Shown here one piece after another: positions 1 to 10,544 of a stretch of DNA of 64,000 bases (positions are counted from its first letter, which is position 1; each line of letters starts with the position of its first letter). Source of the DNA: Clarkia xantiana subsp. parviflora (taxonomy: Eukaryota > Streptophyta > Magnoliopsida > Myrtales > Onagraceae); NCBI GenBank assembly GCA_036873135.1, contig JAPTYO010000012.1, positions 11,850,090 to 11,914,089 of the forward strand, given 5' to 3'. Under the pieces are notes generated by a model that saw only the letters and a program-made list of their open reading frames with translations, ran no database searches and had not been told where the DNA came from. The position numbers and the translations under genes were made by a program.

Positions 1-470
1 TGGACATCACAAGAAGGGAAGCCGTCAGAGCCTTCACTAGAAACATGCATCCAAACTCATTTGAGGCATATGGAGTGCTTTATGAGATGGTGATGACAAG
101 CACGATGAGGGAGCTCAAAGAAAAGCTAGACAAGGCGTTTGCAAAGGAAATAGAGCAACCGGAGGAAGTCCCGGAGAAAGAAAGAGAGACTGATACACTG
201 GAAGGAGGTGTAAACTTCAAATTCACACCCCTTACAGTAAGCATAGAAGAACTTTTTCAGAAGTACCTCAAGGAAGAGCTACCCACATGCAGAGAAGAGG
301 GCAAGGCCTTCCTAGGAAGAGATGCACAGGGATGGTGTGAGTACCATGGGACCTGGGGCATCAAACTAACAACTGCATGGTGCTAAAGATAGAAGTGGAG
401 GAGATGATTTACAATGGAGGCCTAAAGGAGTACGTGGCAACAGACAAACTGACCACCCCATATCCTTAGT
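1..470 (+). pseudogene. Tat-type gag-like domain with zinc knuckle (element T1), broken
   Basis: This is the C-terminal half of a Ty3/gypsy gag-like protein, entering from the left edge. It reads as a helical capsid tail (T-R-R-E-A-V-R-A-F), a charged linker, then a knuckle of the form W-C-x2-H-x4-[G/H], and a tail resembling E-E-M-I-x-G-G-L-K-E-Y-V. A one-base shift inside the knuckle, near 355-362, breaks the frame; the reading continues in the next frame to a stop near 470. The same domain, in the same position upstream of a repeat array and an antisense gene, occurs at 59886-60442, and a decayed copy lies near 41887. Gag of this family coats element RNA in virus-like particles. The rest of the element to the left is outside the window. 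Confidence 0.7.
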
Positions 471-734
471 TTCATATTTAGCACTTTGCATGTTCAAGCT
501 TTCTAAGTTTTCCAAAAACAACTTTTGAGAGGGAGAACTCACGAAGTTACTCCAACTCTACAACTATCTTTGATTTCCTCCAAAGGGTGCCTTGATCCAC
601 CCAAGGCATCCCAGGTGTACATAAAGCCTTGAATGCTCCTAGTGAAGTAGAAGTTACTCAAAAGTATTTTTTAAAGAAGGAGATGATATAATCATTGAGT
701 TATCCTTACACAGATATGACGTCAAGTCAACAAC

Positions 735-1205
735 ACCTTCAACGCCACCAAGAGCGATCTTGAGAGTAGTTCCAAAAACTACGAAACCTGTGCTCTCCGG
801 GAGCCTATCCCGCGAACAGATTCGACGCCCCCAAGAGCGTATCTTGAGAGTAGTTTTTATACTACGACCATCGACGCCCCCAAGAGCGTATCTTGAGAGT
901 AGTATTCATACTACGACCTTCGACGCCCCCAAGAGCGTATCTTGAGAGTAGTTTCTATACTACGACCTTCGACGCACCAAGAGCGTATCTTGAGAGTGGT
1001 TTCCAAAAACTACGAATTTCGACGCCCCCAAGAGCGTATCTTGAGAGTAGTTTCTAAAACTACGACCTTCGACGCCCACAGGAGCGTATCTTGAGGTAGA
1101 TTTGCAACCTACCAGATTCGACGCCCCCAAGAGCGTATCTTGAGGTAGAAAAAACACTACCAGATTCGACGCCCCCAAGAGCGTATCTTGATGTAGATTT
1201 CAAAC
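735..1205. repeat. Tandem repeat array, about 48-51 bp units (T1)
   Basis: Nine or so units share the core GAGCGTATCTTGAG, with cores starting near 839, 888, 937, 985, 1036, 1086, 1135 and 1183 (spacings 48-51). Several units contain an inverted repeat, for example GTAGTA-TTCA-TACTAC at 899-914. The array lies between the end of the sense gag-like domain and the 3' end of the antisense gene. Tandem repeats in the 3' untranslated part are known for Tat-lineage elements such as Retand and Ogre. Confidence 0.85.
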
Positions 1206-1930
1206 TACCAGTTCGACGCCCACCTAGAGCGTATCTTTGGTCTAACTACTGGTGCCCTCCAGGAGCGTATCTCGTGAACAGTTTCGACGCCCTCCGGGAG
1301 CGTATCTCGTGAACAGTTTCAACGCCCACCTAGAGCGTATCTTTGGTCTAACTACTGGTGCCCTCCGGGAGCGTATCTCGTGAACAGTTTCAACGCCCAC
1401 CTAGAGCGTATCTTTGGTCTAACTACTGGTGCCCTCTGGGAGCGTATCTCGTGAACAGTTTCAACGCCCACCTAGAGCGTATCTTTGGTCTAACTACTGG
1501 TGCCCTCCGGGAGCGTATCTCGTGAACGGTTTCAACGCCCACCTAGAGCGTATCTTTGGTCTAACTACTGGTGCCCTCCGGGAGCGTATCTCGTGAACAG
1601 TATTAACCGCCCACCTAGAGCGTATCTTTGGTCTAACTACTGGTGCCCTCCGGGAGCGTAACTCGTGAACAGTATTAACCGCCCACCTAGAGCGTATCTT
1701 TGGTCTAACTACCGGTGCCCTCCGGGAGCGTATCTCGTGAACAGTATTAACCGCCCACCTAGAGCGTATCTTTGGTCTAACTACTGGTGCCCTCCGGGAG
1801 CGTAGCTCGCGAACAGTTTCGACGCCCACCAAGAGCGTATCTTTGGTCTAACTACTGGTGCCCTCCGGGAGCGTATCTCGTGAACAGTATTCAACGCCCA
1901 CCAAGAGCGTATCTTTGGTCTAGCAACACC
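1206..1930. repeat. Tandem repeat array, 71-72 bp units (T1)
   Basis: This continues the previous array with a longer composite unit. Each unit contains two GAGCGTATCT half-cores, one followed by TTGGTCTAACTACTGG and one by CGTGAACAG. Starts near 1337, 1408, 1479, 1550, 1622, 1694, 1766, 1837 and 1909 give a period of 71 or 72. The later units are very similar to one another, which suggests recent local expansion. The minus strand is open through some units because 72 is a multiple of three; this is not taken as coding. Confidence 0.85.
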
Positions 1931-2305
1931 ATACATACCATTCAAAGGGTATCAAAATATCATTACACCATACTAAGAAGGATCCCATGAGAAAGTAATT
2001 TAAAAGTAAAGTGCTATGAAGAACACATAATATTTTTTCTTGATGAGATAGCAGGCATGGCATGAAGGAAAACACAAAAGAAGGATAAGTAAAGGAAATA
2101 CACCAAGAGAAGAGTCCATAATCAAAAGAGTACGTACAAAAGCATACGAAGTACCCATGAAAAGGCAAGTGAACCACACAGCCAACGACACAATACGACA
2201 AAGGAAAGCAACACGAAATCCCACAGCAACCCCAAAAGATACTCAACCCATCAAAGGGGAGAAAGAGTATGGTCGTATATACAAAGATAGTAAGATGTCA
2301 ATACA
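1931..2305. other. Gap between repeat array and antisense gene
   Basis: This is low-complexity A-rich sequence beyond the stop codon of the antisense gene. It is probably that gene's 3' untranslated region. No gene, repeat or known site is seen. Confidence 0.4.
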
Positions 2306-4642
2306 TCAACCAGAGCTCTCTGGGGAGTCACCCTGACCCCCTGAGGCCGAACCACCAGCAGAGATGGAGGAAGAGGAGGAAGAGTCCGAAGTGTCAATAT
2401 CCACAGGCGTAGCATCCACCTGTGTAGGGGCAGGCTCGTCTGCAACAGCAGCCTGACCCCTAAGGACAACCATGTAACCAGTAGCGTACGGTCCAAAATC
2501 ACCAAGATCGCCAACCGGAAACTGAGGATCAATGCGAAAAATATGATCAACGAGATACTCACCAAACTGGTTCATCTCCTGAGTAAGCCGCACACTGTAG
2601 TCAGCAGTAAAGGCAGAGGAAGCCTTGTACTCAGACACTGCGACAGTCCTCTCCTCTGCCCAGCACCTTGCCTCTAATTTCCGCAACTCCTCACAATGGA
2701 GTGAAGATGCGACCTCAGCCTCCCGGCGTAAGCTACCTACGGTAGTCTCAAGTAAAGACACTTGGTCTCTGAGCTCCTGCATCTTCAGATCGGACAAGCG
2801 TGCCTTCTTAGTGGCAGTGGCAAACTCCGCCTTCAGGGACACCTGGCTGTCCAAAAGAGCCTTCTTCTCGTCGGATAGCTCGAGCACAAGGGATGACATG
2901 TTCACCATGTCAGACATACCCTGAAAATTTAAACAAGAGATGAGTAACTGGAAAAGCAACCACATGAAAATAAAAAGGAGAAAGCGAGGAACCACTCACA
3001 GGCACATAACGGGATAGTACACCCTGAACGAAGCGCCGGGTTTCCCCAGGAGACTTAGGCTGATCAGCACGATCACCAGGAGGGATGGCACCGCGAAGCA
3101 CACGGATACCAACCTCCGGAGTGCGCAAGGAAGACCCGCTATCAAGGTGGAACTCCTTCAACCCAGCAAAAGGAGTCCACTCAGACCCAACGATATCCTC
3201 GTCAGTAAGGCGTGCGAAATCCTTCCGACTCAAAGCCGGAGGTCCACCTATACAAACAAAGTAAGATACAGAAAAATATAAACATAGAAGCGTCGATGAC
3301 AGGGAGGAGATCGAACCTGACGACCGTGCCCTCGGCTGGGGGGCAGGGGAACCATCACCAACAGGTCGCTTCCCTTTATCAGCTCGGGAAGGCGCCTCTT
3401 CGACCACCATCTCTTTGTCACGAGACAGGGTCGGGGAACGAACAACAGGCGGAGGAGGATCTGCAGTTTTCTTCCTCTTGACAGCCGAGGCCCCGGCCTC
3501 AGAGTCGGACCTCTGCGACTTGGACTTAGAAGGTCCAGAGCCCTTGCCTACGGAGACAACCCTCTCGGTCACCAGGGGAGAGTTCCCTAGCAATGCAAGA
3601 AAAACAAGAATAAGAAAAAACACAAGTATACCATAAAGAGGCAAAGAGAAGGAAGTATACCAGAGGCCCCAGCAGTTTTCCCAATCATGGGAGACTTCTT
3701 CAGGGTAGAGTTAGATGGAGCCCTCCTCTTGCTCAGATCGACCGGTGCCGCCTGCACGTTATATGTTTTCCCGTGAAACCAACCTACAAGAAAAAAGCAG
3801 AAAGTAAATGCAGATGAGAAGACTAAGTAACATACCGAACTCCCGGAGTCAGGAGTCGAACTGATCCCTGCTTCATAAAGATCCGTCTCAGTCACTAAGG
3901 ACACAGGGCAGTATGACTGGGTCCTGTTGCTCTCATAGATGGCCTTCATAGTCTCTAAATCCGTGGAAGAGAACTCCCCAAAGGCAGGCCAGCCGTCTGA
4001 CCGATCCTCATTCAAGACTGACCATGTAACATACCGATCCGTAATGAAGAAATAATGTTTGGCCCAGTGGCTCGCTGAGTTATCGCTCCGGGCCACGAAG
4101 CGAAGAGAAGTATTCCACTCGACCCCACTCAACCCAAAGTCAGCAAACCGTGAATCTTTGAGGGATGGATGCCGAGTTAAAAAACTCGCAAAGCCTACCT
4201 TTCTCTGATATTGGAATCGATAGAAGCAACGGAACAAAACCAGTGAGTACTTCCAGGAGTACCAGTGGCATAACACCCGGAAGCCCACCCAGATACGGAT
4301 AGCACTAGGAGCAAGGATCACAGGGGAGATCCTAAAGAACCTACTCAATTCTACAAGATCATCGCAGTAAGGCAGCCGCAGTCCGAATCGAATCTGGGAA
4401 GGGTAAACAACGACCTTCCCCCCGGGAGGCTCTGTCACTGTCTGGCGGGTATTCCCCAAGGAGGGGAGGAAGGGATATAGAGGCTCATCTAAGGGGCAGA
4501 TATCACCTAAAGTAACGTGCTCGTTATAATCAGACCTAGTCAGGTGGTTCTCCGACAAAGCAGCGATACCTAAGTCAAAGGTAGTAGGAAATCCCAAAGT
4601 TCGAATCAAGTTTCGACTAACACCCCGGCTCAGATTGCGACA
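2306..4642 (-). CDS. Antisense multi-exon gene of Tat element T1 (putative gypsy-type transposon protein)
   Basis: The gene lies opposite to the element's sense strand. Supported exons are complement(2306-2920, 3000-3247, 3317-3586, 3661-3783, 3836-4642). Introns are 79, 69, 74 and 52 bases with GT..AG ends, and reading phase agrees at the three downstream junctions. The first junction (52-base intron) is off by one base unless a weaker donor is used. The large first exon has the pattern Y-P-S-Q-I-R-F-G-L-R-L-P, then P-S-A-I-R-I-W-V-G-F, typical of the plant 'putative gypsy type transposon' domain. The middle exons are Ser/Pro/Lys-rich. The last exon is a predicted coiled coil of about 100 residues with an acidic, serine-rich tail. 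The 5' start is unresolved: no ATG joins cleanly upstream of 4642. A homologue with the same intron layout is at 62330-64000. Its function is unknown; such extra antisense ORFs are known in some Tat elements. Confidence 0.72.
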
Positions 4643-5680
4643 CTAAGCTAATGACAGGAAAGGAAGTAATGCGACGAATAGAAGAGAAGAGAAACTCACT
4701 CATCCTTCGAAGGATGTAACGCCTTTGCAGAGTCTGCGTGCGGGGACACCACCAGGAATACAGTACCTGCCACGGCATGACAGATGTCAAAACAAGAAAA
4801 TTTCCGAAAAACCGAGAGTACCCCGGTACCCGACCAACAACAACAACCAAAGAGTCGAAGACATCCAACCAAGGTAACGAACATGAGCCAAAGACACTAC
4901 GACAACCAAATCGGACAATTTTGTCCGAACCAAAAGTCAGTTCCCGGGCAAAATTACAATTACGCCCTCCAACGGAAATCAACACACAAATGGCGCCTCG
5001 AAATCAAATTCAAAACGAGAATAGTCTAATCGGACAAAAAAACTATCTCCGGACGACCGACCAAAATTTTTTTCCCCAAATCCACGACTATCTATGGCTA
5101 TCCACGGCAATCACATATTCAATCAAGTATCGGCAATTGAGTATCGGCAATTCAAAAATCAACATTTTACACGATAACGGGAAGGAAAAGAGTGGACCTT
5201 CGGAAAACCCGACCCGATGTGATAAACGGGTCCGAATTTCAAGTAGGAAGACCGCCGGAAATCAGCCCCTCGCCGGAAATTGTCCTCCGCCGCTGTCGCC
5301 GGAGCTGAGTTCAGTCGCCCCACCTCAGCCACGTCCCGGTGCGAGCTGGTCGGAATCGCCCGCGTCGGACCTCGCCTCCGCCGTGCCCCGTCAATCGCCA
5401 GCCACGCCTCAGCCCAGCGCCGCCGTCGTCCTGGTCTGCTGGCTCAGCTGCTCTCCACGCCGCCGCGAGCCAAGCCGCCGTCCCAATCAGCAGCTGCCGC
5501 CTTCGTCCCGTGCCGGTGGCCTCTCCTCACTCGAGTTGCCGGCCGGAATTTCTGGTCCTCCACCGGAATTTTGGCCGGCCCCCCTCCCTTGGTGTGCAAG
5601 AATGCCTCCCTTGGTCTCCAAGTGTGAGGAAAAAGGAAAAAGATGACAATGGTGGCTAAGTGAGGTATTTTCTATACTCC
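4643..5680 (-). other. 5' region of the T1 antisense gene
   Basis: On the minus strand a possible upstream exon ends at a donor near 4700 (GATGA/GTGAGT). Its phase does not fit the next exon, so it may be untranslated or decayed. Bases 5275-5640 are markedly GC-rich compared with their surroundings and look like a 5' leader. Long plus-strand frames through this stretch (for example 4738-5646) have no recognisable domain and follow the GC bias. Confidence 0.35.
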
Positions 5681-5692
5681 TCTATATATTTG
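5681..5692 (-). promoter_or_regulatory. Candidate TATA box for the antisense gene
   Basis: The minus strand reads CAAATATATAGAGG, just upstream of the GC-rich leader-like region. A start 25-35 bases downstream would fall near 5650-5660. This is an inference from motif and position only. Confidence 0.3.
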
Positions 5693-6220
5693 AAAAGGTG
5701 TAGGGTTTTTTAAAGTGACATAATCACAACCCTCCATTTAAGATTAGATGAGATCTATGGGTTAAAGGAAAACTATCATCTTTACCTCCCTTAGACTATC
5801 GTTAGGCATATCTCCACTCAAGTTAACATCCCATGGGTTTATTTTTTAGCATCCCATACTTAGAAAAATTTTAGACCAAAATTAAATTTTTCTCCACTTA
5901 GACAAATCCCGGCATAAAATTGAAGCATGAATCGCCTAGCTGTATTCGTATTGCATCCCTACGCGAGCGTGTATTTTTCGAGTATACGCCCGTAGCAAAG
6001 ATAGATTTATTATTTCCACCACAGACGGACGCGTGCTTGGACACGTGTCCGTGCTATTCTGACGTTTACAATTCCTCTATCTTATAAGGCAGGGGGCAGA
6101 GTCAGAGGCACACATCCATGGGTAAGTAAGCATTCAGACAAAAAGGTAAAATCCCGGTTTCAAATTGCGCGTGTCATACCATCCTAAAATAGAGTCAATC
6201 AAGGGTCAGGCCATTGGTTG
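5693..6220. other. Region between antisense promoter and 3' LTR of T1
   Basis: No gene is seen. The stretch is moderately AT-rich single-copy-looking sequence leading into the polypurine tract of T1. Confidence 0.4.
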
Positions 6221-6233
6221 ACTCGGGGGCATG
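6221..6233 (+). other. Polypurine tract of T1
   Basis: The sequence ACTCGGGGGCATG directly precedes the LTR start TGATGGATA. Plus-strand DNA synthesis of the element would be primed here. Confidence 0.6.
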
Positions 6234-6986
6234 TGATGGATATACGCCCAATTTGAACCCGTTGACTCCCGAATCGTTTCATTTAGATCACCCCGTTAGT
6301 GATTGTAAATCGAAACTTCAACCCGAACACCCCGCGAAAACACCAACGGTCCGGACGAGGCCAAAATACTCGTCCGGCCAAGTTAGACTCACCTAGGTGA
6401 GGTCGGGTGGCCACACCCGACCTCCCCTAGGGGAGATCGGGTCAGCCAACCCGATCTCCCCTAGGAGGGGTTGGGTGGCCACACCCAACCCCTACCCTTG
6501 GGGGTCGGATTTTCCTCCCCCCCCCCCCCCAAGGGCCCCGGCACCATCTTTCGACTCCCATACTCGGTTTATTTCCGCCAACCTTCTCCGTACTCTAAGG
6601 TCTTAATTACGTGTTTAAAGGTTAATTAATTGTGTTTAAAGGTTAACGATGTCATTAAGCCACCTTAATGACACCGTTGCCTATAAATACAACTCTTCCA
6701 CTATTCATTTGATCATCTTGACAAGTTGCATAATTTTGCTCTGACATCTCTCTAGTTTTATCTCTCTAAAACCATACTGACTTAGGCATCGGAGAGGGTT
6801 CATCAGGCACCATCCCCCCTATGTGCCTGGTATTGCCCCTCTTGCAGGGCGAGAAGAGAAGAGAAGCTAAGGACAGAAAGACAGAGGCTAGGACGACACA
6901 ACCCGAGAGCACCGAATCCGCAACATGTCCAGTGAGGAACGAGACTTAAGTCGACCGCCCGTTGACCCTAGACTCGAAACCTAACA
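6234..6986 (+). mobile_element. 3' LTR of Tat-type element T1
   Basis: It begins TGATGGATATACGCCC, matching the LTR starts at 8327 and, less closely, 56529. It contains a TATA box (CTATAAATAC) near 6681, CT-rich sequence, and the shared U5 block at 6786-6848. The right end is placed at a CA near 6986, with a few bases of uncertainty because the left partner LTR is outside the window. Confidence 0.75.
6786..6848 (+). promoter_or_regulatory. Conserved U5 hairpin block in Tat LTR
   Basis: GCATCGGAGAGGG is followed by a stem CAGGCAC / GTGCCTG around a C-rich loop, then a pyrimidine tract ending CTTGCAGG. Equivalent blocks lie at 8782, 30861, 40549, 46662-46730 (minus) and 57024. At 8782, 46662 and 57024 the stems differ in sequence but still pair. 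Confidence 0.6.
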
Positions 6987-7234
6987 CAATGCATTCGGTT
7001 TGCGTCAAATCTTGTTACGAGGTACATTGCATTTCAATGAAAAGTACGCCTTCACATTAGGTGCACATCATACCGCGAGTGTATTATTATTATGGATAAG
7101 TTGCTAAAAGTTCTCAAACTACGATCGAGAATATATATGTTTTTACGTTAACATAATAATACATGATAAAATAAAATTTCTAGTCAACCTAACTTGTATC
7201 AAAATTAGTTGCTAATTAATATTAATATATACAT
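6987..7234. other. AT-rich gap
   Basis: This is flanking DNA right of the T1 LTR. Nothing recognisable is seen. Confidence 0.4.
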
Positions 7235-7745
7235 ATTTCTTCTTTTCACTCTATTTATTTTAATTATTTTTACTATTATTAAAATTTCTTATTTCTATTT
7301 ATATATAAATTAATATATATATTATTTATCTATTTATCTTCCTTATATGCTATGAGAAATTTCAAAATAAATTTTTTAATCAATAAATTTTATAATATAA
7401 TTTTTACAAGTGCTACACAATATTTTGTCTATACAATTTATATAATATAATATTTTTTTATAAGTTAATATTATGTTATAAATTGTGCATCTAAAATTTG
7501 ATAATTTTCTCATTTGTTATTTGTGGTTCACCCAACTCAATTAATTTAAAAAAAATGAAAAACTAATAGCTCTTAAAAATTATATTATAAAATTTATTGA
7601 TTTAAAAATTTGCTTAAAATGTTCCGTAGCATATAAGGAAAAATAATAATAAGTATATTAATTCTATATGTAATCAGAAATAAGAAACTTTAATAATTTG
7701 ATAAAAACAATTAAAGGAAATAAAGGTAAGAGATCACTAAATAAA
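7235..7745. mobile_element. AT-rich foldback (MITE-like) element
   Basis: Two arms of about 160-210 bases are inverted copies of each other. The left arm is around 7245-7455 (for example CCTTATATGCTATGAG at 7342) and the right arm around 7570-7745 (GTAGCATATAAGG). There is no coding capacity. Exact ends and target duplication could not be fixed by eye. Confidence 0.6.
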
Positions 7746-8326
7746 TGACAAGAAGCGGTTAATGATGTGAGGAGGGGAAGAGTGAGAAAGAAAGAAAGAA
7801 ATAATAAATATTTAAAAAGTAAGAAAGATTGTGTGAGGTGGGAGAGAGAAAGTCAGGTCTGGTGAGAGAGAGAAATGTCTCAGTCAGATGAAGGAGTAAT
7901 GAACACATGTCACGAAATGGTTGGGAAGAGGCAACAACTCAATTTCCAGGTGGTAAATCCGAGCCATCCAAGAATTTCTCGGTAAACACGGGCAATGCGC
8001 CCCGACAGGAAATTCAAACAAAAACATGTGTTTTGTTGTGTGTCCAAAGTCAAAACTAGATCAAATGGTATCCAAAAGTCTCTAGGTAATTGGAAAATTC
8101 TTATATTCCGCTGCGGAACGGTCACGCTTACTAGAAATAGTAATCTAAAATAAAAAAGGAAAGTTTGGTATAATAGCTTATAAAATAATTTAATTATTTA
8201 AATTAGTAACCTATCAATAAGGTTATTTAAGACAAAATAATAAAATGTCTTAAAAAATAAAAATCATATTTAATAATTTTGAGAATATATAAATTACATT
8301 TTTTTTAAATTATAAGTTATATTACA
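7746..8326. other. Non-coding gap with one hairpin
   Basis: No gene is seen. A palindromic stretch around 7970-8012 has nested arms GAATTTC / GAAATTC and GGGC / GCCC. The rest is purine-rich then AT-rich DNA up to the next LTR. Confidence 0.4.
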
Positions 8327-8951
8327 TGATGGATATTCGCCCAATTCGGATTCGTATTTATATTCCGAACTTCGTAAACACGTCAAAATCACATAAACGG
8401 TTCGAAAAACACGTCCCCGAGGTTCAAAACAGTCCGGACGCGTGACACACGCGCCCGGACTGGACCCCCGGATTGCTCAGGACGACTCGGAGTACGTCGG
8501 GATCGCCCGAACCTGACGTAACCCAAGTCGTCATTCGCGACGCACGTGTTCCCTTTGTGCCATCATACTAAGTTAGAGTTTCCAATAGCCAACCTTGATC
8601 AAACTAGACGACGGTTCACATTTTCTCTAAAACCGTCGTCAAACCGCTCAAAAACCGGGATCGGTTCTAAGGTTTCCTACAAATAGGGGACCTAGGCCAT
8701 TCATTTGAGACAATTCCACTTGATATTGGCTTAGAAGCTCTGACTTCTCTCTAGATTTCTCTCTCTAGAAATCTCATTTTAGCATCAGAGAGGGCTCAAC
8801 CGGCACCACCCCCTTTTCGTGCTGGTTATCGCCCTGTGTACAGGTCCAGAAGACTCGGTGTGAAGAAAAGAGCACGAGAAGGAAGGATCCGACACGACAA
8901 TAACTTGGAGATTCGTCAAGCCCGTTGCATCCAGCGGTTCAGGACGAAACA
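8327..8951 (+). mobile_element. 5' LTR of Tat-type element T2
   Basis: It starts TGATGGATATTCGCCC and ends CA just before a primer binding site. It contains a TATA-like CTACAAATAGG near 8680 and the U5 hairpin block at 8782-8844. There, stem CCGGCAC / GTGCTGG flanks a C-rich loop. The bases before it (TTACA) could be half of a target duplication, but the other end of T2 is lost. Confidence 0.8.
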
Positions 8952-8952
8952 T

Positions 8953-8970
8953 TTGGCGCCGTCCGCGAGA
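8953..8970 (+). other. Primer binding site of T2
   Basis: TTGGCGCCGTCCGCGAG follows the LTR. The TGGCGCCGT core is the kind seen in Tat/Athila elements and pairs with a host tRNA 3' end to prime minus-strand synthesis. The same core is at 30979 and 57294. Confidence 0.65.
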
Positions 8971-9002
8971 TTCGAACAAGAAGCTATATTACACCACAAG
9001 TT

Positions 9003-9676
9003 ATGACGAGCAATCATCCTTCTCCTGATGGTGTCAACCTGCAGAAAAAGAAGAAATGCCAATGGCGCCCGAAGAAGACGCCTGCAAGGAGTCAGCCTGG
9101 ACCTTCAAACATCCCACAAGGTACCTCAACAGCTTCCTCAGTGCCCGCAAGAGACGCGCCCCTAACACAGCACGAGTAAGGAGCACACAACCCAGTGCAC
9201 AATACATCCCCTCTAGGGTTCGAGCATGAAGCGCACAGAAATCAACAATTCCCCCATGGGATGCCTGCTGAGGAGACACAACATGGAAGAGGTGCACACC
9301 CAGCACCAACAGTTACTCCTGCTATGATGACTGCACTTGAAGAGTTGTTAGCTTTCGGAGAAATGCTAAAGAACCAAGGATTTGCACCACCTCCCCCCCC
9401 CCCCCCCCCAGTCAGGGGACATGTCATGCCAGCAGGGGCAGTGTCACACAACACTTCCCGCCAAAAGACTCCATTCCAAGGAGGGGAACAACATCCAGAA
9501 GAAGAATTGCAGTTCCAACAAGTAAGAAGTGCACCAAGGCAAGAAGCAGCACGTTCATTCAATCATTATGAAAGAACGCGGGGTCTGGAAGAATCATGGA
9601 GACAACCACCGCCTCCACACTCACAACAATACTATAAAGAGAGTTCCTACCAGGCAACCAGCCAAGATCATGCTGG
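9003..9676 (+). pseudogene. Tat gag, N-terminal part (T2), interrupted
   Basis: The start ATG at 9003 matches the M-T-S gag starts at 31016 and 57344. A TAA at 9177-9179 interrupts the frame, which otherwise continues. The protein is Gln/Pro-rich and includes the conserved stretch P-T-V-T-P-A-M-M-T-A-L-E-E-L-L-A-F shared with T5. A C-run near 9391-9409 encodes polyproline. The gene is cut after codon GCT-GG by the insertion at 9677-15295. It resumes at 15301 so that the flanks join in frame (Q-D-H-A-G-M-Y-R-N). Confidence 0.75.
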
Positions 9677-10544
9677 TGTCAGACCTAAAATCTGACCTAA
9701 GGCGAATTATGTTTTGAAAACGCGGATTTGGAAAAGAGTCGTCACTAGTTAATTAAAATGCTAACTAGAATCCTAAAACACCTAAGCAAATAACAAATTA
9801 AATACTTAGGTATTAAATCAGTCTACGATCAGAAATTCGAGTTCAGGAGTTCTATTACGAATTAAAAAAATGTAATTTTTAACTATGCCATTTCGGTACT
9901 CAGTTCACTTAATTTACCAATTTTATATATATGATTTCTTAATGTTATAAACAATGGTTAAAGAAAAAAAGAAGTTTAAATTCCTTTACTAGATGATTAT
10001 CAATTGTAAATCGATATTAGTAAACCGAATTCTAACTAATTACTGACGAAACGCCAAACTGAAACCTAAAAGACTAATATTATAATATGCTTAAATCAAA
10101 TAAAACGCCTAATTAAACCTAAGTTATCATATAGCTTACCTAATCAAATCAGGTTAATATAAAAATCTAATTAAACGTAAGTTGTCATGTGATTCACTAA
10201 TCAAACCTCTATGTTAACATAATAATAATAAGATATAATTGCTACGTTAATATAATTAATATAATCATGAGAAAAATAATAATAATAATTTAAGAATGAA
10301 ACAAAAGGAAGTACATGAGTTTTGTTTACAGAGGAATGGACACGTAGCCAACAGCAACATTAAGGACGTCCGATCGGCGGAGTAAATCGAAGCGACGGAG
10401 GTCGGGCAGGCAGGTCGTAGTTCCGGTGGGATGGGCGCTGCAGGTCGCGACGCGGCTCCGGCGAGACCTCCGGTGATGTGGGACGAGAGAGAGAGATGAT
10501 GATGATGGGTCGGTGATGGTGAAACCAGTACAAACTTGAGTAAG

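Noticed and set aside
1494..1832. Minus-strand open frame with a 24-residue periodic peptide over the T1 repeats
   Set aside because: It follows from a 72 bp unit lacking a stop in one frame; units of 71 bp break it, and nothing supports translation.
735..1930. CRISPR-like appearance of the array
   Set aside because: The units are contiguous with no unique spacers, no cas genes are present, and the setting is plant nuclear DNA inside a retroelement.
3784..3835. First intron of the T1 antisense gene (and 63755-63798 in T5) as a firm call
   Set aside because: At 52 and 44 bases they are shorter than typical plant introns and the phase is off by one with the obvious donor. I kept the exon borders but treat this junction as unresolved.
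4738..5646. 302-codon plus-strand frame
   Set aside because: It is Pro/Ser/Arg-rich only over the GC-rich part, has no domain, and is opposite the supported antisense gene's 5' region.
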